DNA of 64,000 nt from Siphonodentalium dalli (GCA_032622095.1 CP136062.1:131395282-131459281), one strand, 5' to 3'. Counted from the stretch's first letter, positions 23,593 to 35,969 are shown. The notes: generated from the sequence alone by a model not told the origin. Translations and numbers: made by a program.

Positions 23593-24114
23593 GTTAACCC
23601 TTCCATGACTGGAGCATCCTGAGATTTTGCGAAAACCTTGTCCCATAGGGAGACTGGCATATATAAGAGAATACATTGGCCTAACAATATTTAATGCAAT
23701 AGATAGTCCAGCCCAAAGGGACTTCATGGTAATCCAACAAATAACAACGTAACACTCTTATTGGAAATTTTCGACCACATGGCCTTCTTCAGCCAAAACA
23801 AGTTATACAGGTACAATCAATAGTAATATTGACTCCAATTAAACAAGTCTGTTCAATAGTCACACTTTTGCTTCGACGTTTGATTGTACCTGTATAACTT
23901 GCTTTGGCTGAAGAACGCCATGTGGCCGAAAATTTCTAATAAGAGTGTTACGTTGTTATTTGTTGGATAACAATATTTACATTGGCCTTGTACGTCAGTC
24001 CATTCTCTTATATATGTGAGTCTCCCTATGAAAGACTCTCATATATATAAGACAATACACTGGCACATGATCTTTAATGCTACACCAGCACAGCTCCCGT
24101 CATGAAAGAGTTAA
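23593..24114. mobile_element. TTAA-type MITE, 'cccttTcatgac' family, split by an insertion
   Basis: Left part 23593-23693, right part 23968-24114, with TTAA at both outer ends. The two halves join exactly if the inner insert and one copy of a 12-bp repeat are taken out. Confidence 0.88.
23694..23967. mobile_element. Foldback element nested in another MITE
   Basis: Arms near 23731-23821 and 23882-23967 pair (aacaaataacaacgtaacac with its inverse). It is flanked by the 12-bp direct repeat taacaatattta (23682-23693 and 23968-23979). The repeat belongs to the host element, so it is a target-site duplication. Confidence 0.85.
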
Positions 24115-24190
24115 TATGTGCCAAAGATAGCTTTCTGTTCTGCTTTAGGTGAGAATTTACACATTATTTATAAGGCAGAATGTTCATATA

Positions 24191-24343
24191 CAGTATAGGT
24201 AACTATGGCTTGTTGTCATTCATCGGAAAGCTCTCACTGAGAGCTTTCCGATGAATGGCAACAAGCCATATTTCTGACTAAATCCTGAAAAGTTACCCAT
24301 AATTCTGCTGTGGTTAAGGAGTAGATTATTTAGAGCATTACTG
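24191..24343. mobile_element. Foldback MITE, 'cagtaatgccc' family, left arm shortened
   Basis: Complete right arm to gcattactg. The left arm keeps only its inner 45 bases. Confidence 0.88.
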
Positions 24344-24403
24344 TATTGCAACCGTTAGAATGCCTTAGTGATAATGCAATCCAATTTCAACGCAACGTAT
24401 GCA

Positions 24404-24628
24404 ACTGATTCGCCTGAACACTCCATTAGTTCAACACACAGGCCATTTGTTGAATGTATTATCTGAACATCTCCCACCAATGATTAGCAATCTGCTACAC
24501 TTGTATTGTCTGCTCTTCTGTTTGTTGTCTGCTCATATTTCCTGAATATGCCTCGAAATGAATAATAGACCATTCCAATGTATACATGTATAACTCATTA
24601 TAGATTCCATTCAGTAAATAAAGGGTTA
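24404..24628. mobile_element. Foldback MITE, 'aaccctttctatact' family (partial)
   Basis: Right half with ttattatctgaacatctccc and ccattcagtaaataaaggg. The left half is degraded. Confidence 0.7.
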
Positions 24629-24720
24629 AATATATTTAATATCAAACCTCACTAAACATTAAAGATGCCCTAAACCGATTTGACACCACCAAACAACCAT
24701 TGTTACGGTTTAAACATGTA

Positions 24721-24830
24721 CAGTAATGCCCTATATAATCAATTCCTTAACAACATATATCCGACTAAATCCTGAAAAATTACCCATAATTCTGCTGTGG
24801 TTAAGGTGTCGATTATTTAGGGCATTACTG
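24721..24830. mobile_element. Foldback MITE, 'cagtaatgccc' family, centre deleted
   Basis: Both tips present (cagtaatgccctatataatc, gggcattactg) but the palindrome centre is lost, leaving 110 bp. Confidence 0.88.
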
Positions 24831-25416
24831 ATACACCAGAATATAATTAGGTCAAGGCAATGAGCACACTAATACAAGGTTCTGATTGTCAGATATTGAA
24901 TTTTAACAGGGGAAGTGTTAACATGTTTTTTATGTCAGGCTAGTAAAAACTCCAATGATCATCTCTGATAAAGAATGTCCATGCTTTCATTTCCAAAAAG
25001 CAGTAGATAATAAAGATGTTCTCAAATATGATCATTTGTACGCATTTCCATTGTAAAACTGATGGATGATTTGTGAGTTTCGCGATGCTTGTGCCATAGA
25101 GATGGAATCAAGTGTTCCTAGTTTGAATAATTTATATAATGTTTTGGCTAAGATATATCAGCCCTTGGTAACTTCATATCAGCCTGAGACAAAGGTCGGT
25201 TTGAAGTCATCTTGGACTGATATATCTCGGACAATATCAAACTTACCAAGTTATAACCTCTAAATATCACAATTTATGTCTGTTTTCATTTCACTCATAT
25301 AGCAATGAAGATGTTAATCCATGTATGACAGATGTCCTTTAATTCAAATTGAACTGAATTTTTCTTATATCAATTATAAATTGGAATCAACTGAGAATAA
25401 GATCATATAACATTAC

Positions 25417-25488
25417 CTTCAGATCACAAGGATCAATATAAATACCACCACCGTATATATCGATGTCATCTTGTTCACCAGCGCCACC
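25417..25488 (-). CDS. PLCG: PLC-gamma exon: regulatory tyrosine linker, second module
   Basis: 24 codons, phase 0 at both ends. It reads GGAGEQDDIDIYGGG then IYIDPCDLK. The YIDP core repeats the pattern of the previous exon (YVNP). Acceptor ttatatag, donor AAG|gtaatg. Vertebrates have one such segment before SH3, so this looks like a second copy or an alternative module. The phospho-tyrosine role is inferred by analogy. Confidence 0.9.
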
Positions 25489-25646
25489 CTATATAAAATA
25501 AGCAAATGACATGCATCAAATCACAAACCCGTAACCATTAGTTACAAGCAAGCAAATCACAAATCTGTAACAACGCGTTACAAGAGAAGAATCACTGCTG
25601 ACAACTCAAATTCTGTAATCAGAATGGGCTGCTGAAATTGTTATAC

Positions 25647-25857
25647 ACTAATGCCCTAAATAATTGACTATTTAACCACAGCAGAATTATGGGTAATTTT
25701 TCAGGATTCAGTCGGAAATATGGCTTGTTGCCATTCATCGGAAAGCTCTCACTGAGAACTTTCCAATGAATGGCAACAAGCCATATTTCCGATAAATCCT
25801 GAAAAATTACCCATAATTCTGCTGTGGTTAAGGAGTCAATTATTTAGGGCATTACTG
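25647..25857. mobile_element. Foldback MITE, 'cagtaatgccc' family (complete)
   Basis: Full 211-bp palindrome with both tips. Confidence 0.92.
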
Positions 25858-25971
25858 CACTTTGGAGAAGAGTTCTCAACAGATTTCATGAATCTCGGAA
25901 CATAGCTGAAGCATGATTACTTTTTGTTGTATATGTGAAAGACTGCCAAAATAATATGCTGAGAACAATAT

Positions 25972-26150
25972 TAACCCTTTGATGAATATTAATACTCACT
26001 CATGTGTAGTAACACTTATTTAGAACAAATGGCCCGAAGCCGTTTGTTGAACTTATTATCTGAACGTTCTCTCCAAATGAGTATGAATCCTATATCTTCC
26101 GAAAGCTTTATCAAAACATCCCTTGATATCCAATCAGAAATCAAAGGGTA
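25972..26150. mobile_element. Foldback MITE, 'aaccctttctatact' family (degraded)
   Basis: Recognisable by aaccctttgatgaa, gttgaacttattatctgaac and a weak right end. Confidence 0.6.
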
Positions 26151-26362
26151 AAAACTTGACAGAAGTGATTCTTCATAATTATTTTACAAATGCTTAGGAA
26201 AGGATAGATCAGTGGGTATGTGGATTGAGAGCAAAATATATCAAGAACAGCTCAACGGTAGAATAAATTAGATTTTTGAAATTCGAGCCATCTTTACATT
26301 TTTTATTATTTTTAAGTTCATCTTATTTTTTTTTTGCTCTGGTTTTGTTAACCATTTCTGTA

Positions 26363-26628
26363 TTAACTCTTTCATGGTGGGAGCTGTGCTGGTGCAGCTT
26401 TAAAGATTCTGTGCCAGTGAATTCTCTTATATATGCGAGTCTCCCATATAGGGAGTCTCACATATATAAGATAATGCACTGGCTTACAAGGTCAAGGTGA
26501 ATATTGTTAGGCCAATGTATTCTCTTATATATTCAAGGCTCCCTATGGGAGACTTGCATATATAAGAGAATGCATTGGCACATGGGTTTTTCGAAAAATT
26601 TCAGAAGCTCCAGTCATGAAAGAGTTAA
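26363..26628. mobile_element. TTAA-type MITE, 'cccttTcatgac' family (complete)
   Basis: TTAA at 26363 and 26625, two hairpins. Its right TTAA is shared with the next element, so two TTAA elements sit end to end. Confidence 0.88.
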
Positions 26629-26880
26629 TTACTCATTGACAAGTTTGTTCCCTTAGGAAATGTACAGATAATAAGTTCAACAAACATAGGTCATTGTTGA
26701 ACTTATTATCTGAACATTTCCAACAAAAGAATATGAACCATTATGCAATTATATCATCTTTTCATATCTGTTGTCTCCTCATATTTTTCCTGTAAACCCC
26801 TTTAAATGAATGAGAGACCATCCCAATATATACCTTTATAACTGAGTGGGAGAATTGGTTCAGTAGAAAAAGGGATAACA
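26625..26880. mobile_element. Foldback MITE, 'aaccctttctatact' family
   Basis: Starts at the shared TTAA (ttaattactcattgac). Central gttcaacaaacataggtcat palindrome, right end cagtagaaaaaggg. Confidence 0.78.
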
Positions 26881-27104
26881 GTCAACATACCCATGATCAA
26901 TAGGATACAAGTAGCATATTAGAGGGTTTGAGTATACATGGTTGGTAATCAGTAACTGAATAATAATACATATAATTACTTCATATATAAACAATAAGTC
27001 AACTCACTATGCTTAGTTATTAATACAGATGCTTTAGACATGCCACACAACGTTGTAAAAATCAGTATGACCACCGATACTGACTACTCATATATTCTAT
27101 CTAT

Positions 27105-27362
27105 TTAGAAACTTCTTCAGAAACATTCGTTTTGTTATGGTCTAGTTTCTCTATAACGCCAATTGGCAAACAACTACAATCTTCACCATCTGGGAACTTA
27201 AATCTGAGTCTAGGTCTCCCATACCAGATGAGGCCATGCAGAATGAGGGGCCCAGAGGATGAACTTGGTGATGCTAGCCCACTGTGTGAGGTAGAGTCAC
27301 TAAATTCACCCTCTGGGGACCTCATTCAGCAAATATCAGGCACCATATTTCGAGGCCTGGCT
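27105..27362. mobile_element. MITE, 'gaggtccccagagggtg' family, variant ends, truncated
   Basis: Core and right hairpin with the ggcctcgaaatatggtgcc end in inverse. The left hairpin is missing. Confidence 0.78.
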
Positions 27363-27414
27363 GTGTGCTGTCTCCTTAAAACCTGACGATATTCATAACA
27401 GATATATGTCTCTT

Positions 27415-27874
27415 CAGGCCTGAGTTTAGTGTGTCTGTCATTTGCAGAATGTGGTCTCCAGATGGTGAATTTAATGATGCTATCCTGCATAGTGGGCTAG
27501 CATCACTAAATTCACCTTATGGGGACATCATTCTGCTTAAGCCTCATCTCTCTGGAAGTTTCTTTATTATAAAATTTCTATAAAAACTTCTTCACATAGA
27601 TTTTATTTCTTTTTTAGTTTAGTTACTCTATATCCCCCAAATTGGCAGACAACACATTGGATAATCGAGGTTCCCAATGGGTGTACATCACAATATTCAC
27701 CATTTGGGAACTTCAATACGAGTTTATGTCTCCCATAGCAGATGAGGCCAATGCCGAATGAAGTCCCCAGAGAGTGAATTTGGCGATGCTAACCCAACGT
27801 GCGGGATAGCATCACTAAATTCACCCTCTGGGAACCTCAGTCTGCAAATGACAGGCACACTAAAGTCAGGCTTG
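27415..27874. mobile_element. MITE, 'gaggtccccagagggtg' family (complete)
   Basis: Both aagcctgagtttagtgtgtc type ends and two hairpins. The core lies in the opposite direction to the copy at 17.4 kb. Confidence 0.85.
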
Positions 27875-28324
27875 GGAACAGTGACAAAGACTTGATTTAT
27901 AGGATGACAGGGCTTTCCCAAGATGATGTAAGAAATTTTTTCCAAATACAGAATGCATACATGGTGTAGTAAATGTTGGTGGGAATCTTAGTGTTTAGTA
28001 GTATTTATAACAAGACAGTCAATGACTGTGGAGTCGCTCACCTGACTGTAAAGACTGAGAAGACCGGGACTGTGAAGACTTGTCAAATTTACTTCAAAAT
28101 ATATAGTTATCCACAACGATACATACGCATTCTTAATTCAATTAATTTGAAGGCAGAGTATTAACTCTGCAAAGACTGCCCCTTCTTCAATGCAATTTGA
28201 GCAAACCTGTTATGAGATCTGCATTTATTCTTTAATCATCCCTACAATTAGAGAATGAATTCTTCCAATGTAAACTTTTGAGTGGGAAAAATAAAATATT
28301 CAGCTGATAGCAAAATGGGGCTAC

Positions 28325-28347
28325 CTGCCCCCCCCCCCCCCCCCCCC
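28325..28347. repeat. C homopolymer
   Basis: About 21 C in a row at the truncated left edge of the next MITE. Length in an assembly is unreliable. Confidence 0.9.
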
Positions 28348-28515
28348 ATATATAAGAGAATACATTGGCCTAAGAATATTTACCTCGACCTTGTAAGCCA
28401 GTGCATTCTCTTATATATGCGAGGCTCCCTATGGTAGACTGGCATATTTAAGAAAATGCACTGGCAAAGGGCGTTTAATGCTGCACCAGCGCAGCTCCCA
28501 TCATGAAATGGTTAA
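28348..28515. mobile_element. TTAA-type MITE, 'cccttTcatgac' family, left end lost
   Basis: Second hairpin and right end with TTAA (28512). The left half is replaced by the C run. Confidence 0.82.
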
Positions 28516-28620
28516 TAACTTCACTATAATGATGACTGACTGAAGTAACGTAACTTATTCCTTTACACTATATGCCATTAAACAACCAGTTTGGGCCTAT
28601 ATTATCTCTGCCACTGTTGG

Positions 28621-31080
28621 ACAGCAATCTCTCTGAATGACCAACAAGCTCACTAAATGACCAACAAGCTCACTAAATGACCAACAATCTCACTGAATGA
28701 CCAACAAGCTCACTGAATGACCAACAAGCTCACTGAATGAACAACAAGCTCACTGAATGATCAGCAATCTCACTGAATGACCAACAAGCTCACTGAATGA
28801 CCAACAATATCACTGAATGAACAACAATCTCACTGAATGACCAACAATATCACTGAATGAACAACAAGCTCACTGAATGACCAACAAGCTCACTAAATGA
28901 CCAACAATCTCACTGAATGAACAACAATATCACTGAATGAACAACAATCTCTCTGAATGACCAACAATCTCGCCGAATGACCAACAAGCTCACTGAATGA
29001 CCAACAATCTCGCTGAATGATCAACAATCTCACTGAATGAACAACAAGCTCACTGAATGAACAACAATCTCACTGAATGACCAACAAGCTCACTGAATGA
29101 ACAACAAGCTAACTGAATGACCAACAATCTCGCTGAATGATCAACAATATCACTGAATGAACAACAAGCTAACTGAATGACCAACAAGCTCACTGAATGA
29201 ACAACAAGCTCACTGAATGACCAACAAGCTCACTAAATGACCAACAATCTCACTGAATGAACAACAATATCACTGAATGAACAACAATCTCTCTGAATGA
29301 CCAACAATCTCGCCGAATGACCAACAAGCTCACTGAATGACCAACAATCTCGCTGAATGATCAACAATCTCACTGAATGAACAACAAGCTCACTGAATGA
29401 ACAACAATCTCACTGAATGACCAACAAGCTCACTGAATGAACAACAAGCTAACTGAATGAACAACAAGCTAACTGAATGACCAACAATCTCGCTGAATGA
29501 TCAACAATATCACTGAATGAACAACAAGCTAACTGAATGACCAACAAGCTCACTGAATGAACAACAAGCTCACTGAATGACCAACAATCTCACTGAATGA
29601 CCAACAATCTCGCTGAATGACCAACAATCTCACTGAATGACCAACAATATCACTGAATGAACAACAAGCTAACTGAATGACCAACAAGCTCACTGAATGA
29701 ACAACAAGCTAACTGAATGACCAACAATCTCACTGAATGAACAACAATCTCGCTGAATGAACAACAAGCTAACTGAATGACCAACAATCTCACTGAATGA
29801 CCAACAATCTCGCTGAATGACCAACAATCTCACTGAATGACCAACAATATCACTGAATGAACAACAAGCTAACTGAATGACCAACAAGCTCACTGAATGA
29901 ACAACAAGCTAACTGAATGACCAACAATCTCACTGAATGACCAACAATCTCGCTGAATGACCAACAATCTCACTGAATGACCAACAATATCACTGAATGA
30001 ACAACAAGCTAACTGAATGACCAACAAGCTCACTGAATGACCAACAATCTCGCTGAATGACCAACAATCTCACTGAATGACCAACAATATCACTGAATGA
30101 ACAACAAGCTAACTGAATGACCAACAAGCTCACTGAATGAACAACAAGCTAACTGAATGACCAACAAGCTCACTGAATGACCAACAAGCTCACTGAATGA
30201 ACAACAAGCTAACTGAATGACCAACAATCTCACTGAATGACCAACAATCTCGCTGAATGACCAACAATCTCACTGAATGACCAACAAGCTCACTGAATGA
30301 ACAACAAGCTAACTGAATGACCAACAATCTCACTGAATGAACAACAATCTCACTGAATGAACAACAAGCTAACTGAATGACCAACAATCTCACTGAATGA
30401 CCAACAATCTCGCTGAATGACCAACAATCTCACTGAATGACCAACAATATCACTGAATGAACAACAAGCTAACTGAATGACCAACAAGCTCACTGAATGA
30501 ACAACAAGCTAACTGAATGACCAACAATCTCACTGAATGACCAACAATCTCGCTGAATGACCAACAATCTCACTGAATGACCAACAATATCACTGAATGA
30601 ACAACAAGCTAACTGAATGACCAACAAGCTCACTGAATGAACAACAAGCTAACTGAATGACCAACAATCTCACTGAATGAACAACAATCTCACTGAATGA
30701 ACAACAAGCTAACTGAATGACCAACAATCTCACTGAATGAACAACAATCTCACTGAATGACCAACAATCTCACTGAATGAACAACAATCTCACTGAATGA
30801 ACAACAAGCTAACTGAATGACCAACAATCTCACTGAATGAACAACAATCTCACTGAATGACCAACAATCTCACTGAATGAACAACAATCTCACTGAATGA
30901 CCAACAATTACACTGAATGACCAACAATCTCACTGAATGACCAACAATCTCACTGAATGAACAACAATCTCACTGAATGACCAACAAGCTCACTGAATTA
31001 CCAACAATCTCACTGAATGAGCAAGATTCTCTGTGAATTACCAACAATCTCACTGAATGACCAACAATCTCAGTGAATTA
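28621..31080. repeat. 20-bp satellite, 123 units without a length change
   Basis: The consensus is ccaacaatctcactgaatga, with common variants in base 1 (a or c), in bases 7-9 (atc, agc or ata) and in bases 11-12 (ca, cg or aa). All 2460 bases stay in one register, so no unit gained or lost a base. Blocks are repeated at higher order (340 bp and 140 bp shifts). Open antisense frames inside (29690-29893, 30190-30393) arise because 20 bp times 3 gives a 20-residue period. Confidence 0.97.
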
Positions 31081-31512
31081 CACTAAATATTGGGAAGAAA
31101 AATATCCCTCTTACTGCTTTAAATCAACAGCATACAATGTTGTTTTTCTCCAAAAATAATGCATATACCGGTACATTGTATTCCTAATAGTTAAGATTCT
31201 TAAACTGGACCCTGGATTCTATGTCCTTTTAGAGCCAGATTCTTGATTCTAAGGTTTATGGGTGGTAGTATCCAAAATATGTGAGGAACAATCGCCCCCA
31301 AAGATTGAATCTTCCAGAATCAAAGTCATAGGAGGAGTTGAATACACTGTAAATCAGGATAGGCAGACACACGATCCAGGGGGGGGGGCAGAAGGAAAGA
31401 TGAAGATTATTCCCACAGTCTGCCGAATATTGAAAAATCTGGGAACAAAAATATTTTATCCTTATAAGTGCCAAGTAAAACTTGAAACAACCAGCGTGGC
31501 AAACCATTTGTG

Positions 31513-31742
31513 TTAACCCTTTGAGTGCCAGGTCAACCCATATACCTTGTGCCAATGCATTCTCTTATATATGCGAGTCGACCATAGGTCGCCTCGCATA
31601 TATAACAGAATGCATTGGCCTAACATTTTTTATTTTATTTTATTTTTTTTACAATTTTAATAATTTATTCTTATATTCTTTAACAGACTTATTTTGTAGG
31701 TTTAGGGCCGATGAGATCGGCCCCTGGAACTCAAAGGGTTAA
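31513..31742. mobile_element. TTAA-type MITE, 'ctttgagtgccagg' family
   Basis: Flanked by TTAA at 31513 and 31739. Tips aaccctttgagtgccaggt and the inverse of aaccctttgagttccagg. Inverted relative of 22147-22416. Confidence 0.87.
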
Positions 31743-32298
31743 ATTGATTATTCTTCGATGAGATTTCAATAATATATTTCAACTCCTGTTCCATTTGCTG
31801 GAATTACTGGATGTATGGAACAATCAGCACAGGCTGTTATTGTTTCATGATCCTTCACTGTTCAATCTGTACTAATTAATTGAATCAAATGCTGGACAAA
31901 AAGGCCTCTGTGTTCAGAATGTTCAGTCCAGTTTGTAATGTCATGGTTTCTAATTACAGATAAGAATAGCAGGAGAAGCAAAATTAAAGTTAACTTTGAA
32001 TTCAATTTATATCTGACACCATATTTTAAACGGACATGGCTATTTCGAACACCAAAATTATGTATACATAATTTGTTTAAGAGGTATCTCAAAACATACC
32101 AATGTGGAAGATTTCCCAACAAATTTGTCAACATAGTGCTGAAAATAGGTGTTTTGTTTCTTATAATTTTCTAGATATTTCATATAATTTTGTTTGTGCT
32201 GGTTCAATATATATTAGTCAGTGGTCAGCATAAACATTGCAACTATAGACCATTGGGAGAAAATCTAGAGCTGACGTTGCTCTGAAATGTTCATGGTA

Positions 32299-32511
32299 CA
32301 GTAATGCCCTAATTATTCGACTCCATAACCACAGCAGAATTATGGGTGATTTTTCAGGATTTAGTCGGAAATATGGCTTGTTGCCATTCATCGGAAAGCA
32401 CTCACTGAGAGCTTTCATTTGAATGGCAACAGGCCATATTTCCGACTAAATCCTGAAAAATTACCCATAATTTTGCTGTGGTTATGAAGTCGATTAATTA
32501 GGGCATTACTG
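32299..32511. mobile_element. Foldback MITE, 'cagtaatgccc' family (complete)
   Basis: 213-bp palindrome with both tips. The related sequence at about 62.06 kb has no such insert (see findings). Confidence 0.92.
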
Positions 32512-33080
32512 TGCTATATAATTTTGATGACTAAAATGAAGAGAAAGAAGTTTGTGAAGTTTTTAAATAGTTTCATACCATTTTCAGATATTCTATTTTC
32601 CGATAAAAGAATTTCGATGAATGAAAATGGCACTGTTTTTGTACGGGGGCCCATACATTGTGTTTGAAGTTGTATTTTGTAGGAATTCAATGCGTTAGTT
32701 CAGTTATTTATTGACCTATTTTGATATCGAATAAAAAATAAAAAAATAAATATTATTAGGTGTATTTTGGAGCGCAAACCACCAAGCGACTTTAAACATA
32801 ACAGGAACAAAACTAGAAACAGATAAAAGAACAAAATCAAAAGAACCAGTGGGGAGATGACTCATTTGAACCTCAAAATTTGTGAGGAGGGCTATCGAAA
32901 TATACCTACACAGAATATTTTCAACTGAACCTTTCCATCTGGAGCTCAAGAATGTGATTTCTTTCCTATAATTTTATGTGTGATTTTCATGCAAAACCAA
33001 TTGGAGAAAAAATTACACTTATTTCCCCTTATTTGTTTCTAGGACTATAAAAAGTCTTTTGAAAGCATATAATGAACATT

Positions 33081-33345
33081 TTAACCTTTCTATAGTGAAT
33101 ACTCATTGACAAGTAGTTCCCATAGGAAATGTTCAGATAATAAGTTCAACAAATCACCATAGGTCATATGTTGAACTTATTATCTGAACATTTCCCACCA
33201 GTGAATATGTGAATCATTCTGATATTATAATATCTGTTTTTCTGTTTGTCGTCTGCTTTTATTATCTGAACAAACCTCCAAATGAATAATAGACTATTCC
33301 AATGTATACTTTTATAACTGAATCCATTCAGTATAGAAATAGTTC
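33081..33345. mobile_element. Foldback MITE, 'aaccctttctatact' family
   Basis: TTAA at the left tip, central gttcaacaaatcaccatagg palindrome, right end with cattcagtatagaaat. Confidence 0.82.
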
Positions 33346-33401
33346 AAAGTATTTCATGCATTTATGGACCGAAATGGGCAGAAATGTAACAAAAGTGAGA
33401 A

Positions 33402-33650
33402 TTAACCTTTCATGATGGGAGCTGTCCTGGTGCAGCATTAAAGACCATGCGCCAGTGCATTCTCTTATAGGGAACCTCATATATATACTGTAAGAGAATG
33501 CACTGGTTCAGAAGATGAAGGTATATATTGTCAGAAAATGCATTCTCTTATATATATGAGGCGCCCTATGGGCGACTCACATATATAACAGAATTTATTG
33601 GCACAGGGTTTTAGCAGAATTTCAGGAAGCTGCTGTCATGAAAGGGTAAA
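33402..33650. mobile_element. TTAA-type MITE, 'cccttTcatgac' family
   Basis: Left TTAA and tip, two hairpins, right tip gctgtcatgaaagggtaaa where the TTAA is mutated. Confidence 0.85.
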
Positions 33651-33892
33651 ATTGTCAATATTGGAATTAGTATTATTATTAGATATTTATTCATTCCCAA
33701 TCAATAGGGTAGATCTGTGCCTTTCATCTGGTTATATTGTCTAAACATCCCAGCAAAAGACTAGAAGATTCCAATAAAAAGTTTTAAAACCAAAAAAAGA
33801 TAGGAGTGAGCTGGTTAAAACTATCAACTGACTGACAGAATAAAAAATCAATTCATTTGAAACATAGGATTGAAATAGTCATAAAAAAGCTA

Positions 33893-35647
33893 AATGAAAG
33901 TGTCAATGACACTGTAGCTCAACTTGGAAAGGGAAGTATTTAATGTGTTACAGTCAATGGAGCGATTAGGAATGCGGAAAGTTGAAATGTCTAAGTAATA
34001 CTAGATTATCAACATGAAGAGATATATATATGTAAAAGTAAAATCCAAGATGGTTGCTGGTGGCTAAGTTTTCCAATAAAATTCAAAAACATTTGATAGC
34101 TTCCATCTAGTAAGATCAATATCAAGATTGATATGAAGTCTGGAGATGATCGGATGAGGGAAGTGGACTGTAGGGTGTGCCAAAGGATTTAGTCATGCAA
34201 AGAGTAAAATCCAAGACGGCTGCCAGTGGACACGTTTTAAGGCCAAATGATCCCAAAATGACTCGTTCCTGTCTACATCCCAATGTCAACAGCCATGACA
34301 AATTTTATGATGATCCGACTAAAGGTACGACCTGTAGCCCGTGCCAAAGGATTTAATCATGCAAAGAGTAAAATCCAAGATGGCTGCTGGTGGCCATGAT
34401 TTTGGCTGAATGATCTAAAAATGACTCGTTCTCATCTACATGTCATTGTTAACATCTATGACAAATTTCATGATGATCTGACCAAAGGTACGACCTGTAG
34501 CCTGCGTGAAAGGATTTAGTCAGGCAAAGAGTAAAATCCAAGATGGCTGCCAGCAGCCATGTTTTTTGGCCAAACACCCCAAAATTACTCGTTCCCATCT
34601 ACATATCATTGTTAACATTCATGACAAATTTTATGATGATCCGACCAAAGGTACGACCTGTAGCCTCTGCCAAAGGATTTAGTCATGCAAAGAGTAAAAT
34701 CCAAGATGGCTGTCGGCGGCCATGTTTTTTGGCCGAACAACCCCAAAATGACTCGTTCCCATCTACATGTCAATAATAACATCCATGACAAATTTCATGA
34801 TGATCAGACGAACGGTAGGACCTGTAGCCCGTGCTAATGGATTGAATTTTGAAATCCAAGATGGCCGCTGGCGGCCATGTTTTTTGGCCCAATGACCCCA
34901 AATTAACTCGTTCCCATCTACATGTCAATGTCAACAGCCGTGACAAATTTCATAATGATCCGGCCAAAGGTACGACATGTAGCCCGTGCTAAAGGATTTA
35001 GTCATACAAAGAGTAAAATCCAAGATGGCTGCTGGCGGCAATGTTTTTTGGCCGATTGACCCCAAAATCACTCATTCCCATCTACATTCCAATTGCAACA
35101 GCCATGACAAATTTCATGATGATCAGACTAAAGGTACAACCTGTAGCCCGTGCTAAAGGATTTAGTCATACAAAGAGTAAAATCCAAGATGGCTGCTGGC
35201 GGCAATGTTTTTTGGCCGATTGACCCCAAAATCACTCATTCCCATCTACATGTCAATGTCAAAATCCATGACAAATTTCATGATGATACAACCGAAGCTG
35301 TGACCTGTAGCCCGTGCCAAAGGATTTAGTCATGCAAAGAGTAAAATCCAAGATGGCTGCTGGTGGCCATGTTTGTTTTCGAAACGACCCCAAAATGACT
35401 TGTTCCCATCTACATGTCAATATTAACATCCACGACAAATTTCATGATGATCAGACGAACAGTAGGACCTTTAGCCCGTGCTAATGGATTGAATTTTGAA
35501 ATCCAAGATGGCCACTGGCGGCCATGTTTTTTTTCCGAATGACCCCAAAATGAATCGTTCCGGTCTAAATGTTTCAACAGCTATGACAAATTTCATAATG
35601 ATCTGACCAAAGGTATGACCTGTAGCCTGTATTGTTGACGAATCATG

Positions 35648-35684
<37 letters not shown>

Positions 35685-35745
35685 ACGACGGATGACAAAG
35701 CCATGGCAATAGCTCAAACTTTACAAAGTAAAGTTGAGCTAAAAA
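33893..35745. repeat. ~160-bp tandem array, 'tccaagatggctgc' family
   Basis: Bounded by gaaagtgtcaatgacactgt and aaagttgagctaaaaaa. Units with aaaatccaagatggctgc recur near 34206, 34371, 34531, 34697, 34853, 35017, 35176, 35340 and 35500, a step of 156-166 bp. A CA microsatellite sits at 35646-35680. Plus-strand frames here (34543-34776, 35041-35223) repeat the same peptide and are not genes. Confidence 0.9.
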
Positions 35746-35969
35746 AAATGCTAAAACTTAAATAGTAAGCAAATGTTAAAATAAAATCCATGAAAGTTAT
35801 AGGAATATAGGCTTCATGTTTGGAAATTGCTGTTTATATTAGTGAGTAAAATAGCTATATGCTAAAATAGGTCAACCATAATGAGGAACAAAATATAACA
35901 AGGCCGAGAAGTTAATGTAAATAATCCAAATTGCAACCATGAAAATATTCCCCAGTCTCAAATGTCTCG

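Noticed and set aside
29690-30393. Antisense open frames with a 20-residue repeat
   Set aside because: They follow from a 20-bp period free of stops in that frame. There is no start context or domain.
28621-31080. Regular short repeats resembling a CRISPR array
   Set aside because: Units are contiguous 20-mers with no unique spacers, in a eukaryotic intron. It is a satellite.
34543-35223. Repeated plus-strand frames of similar peptide
   Set aside because: They repeat with the 160-bp array and include its non-coding phrases.
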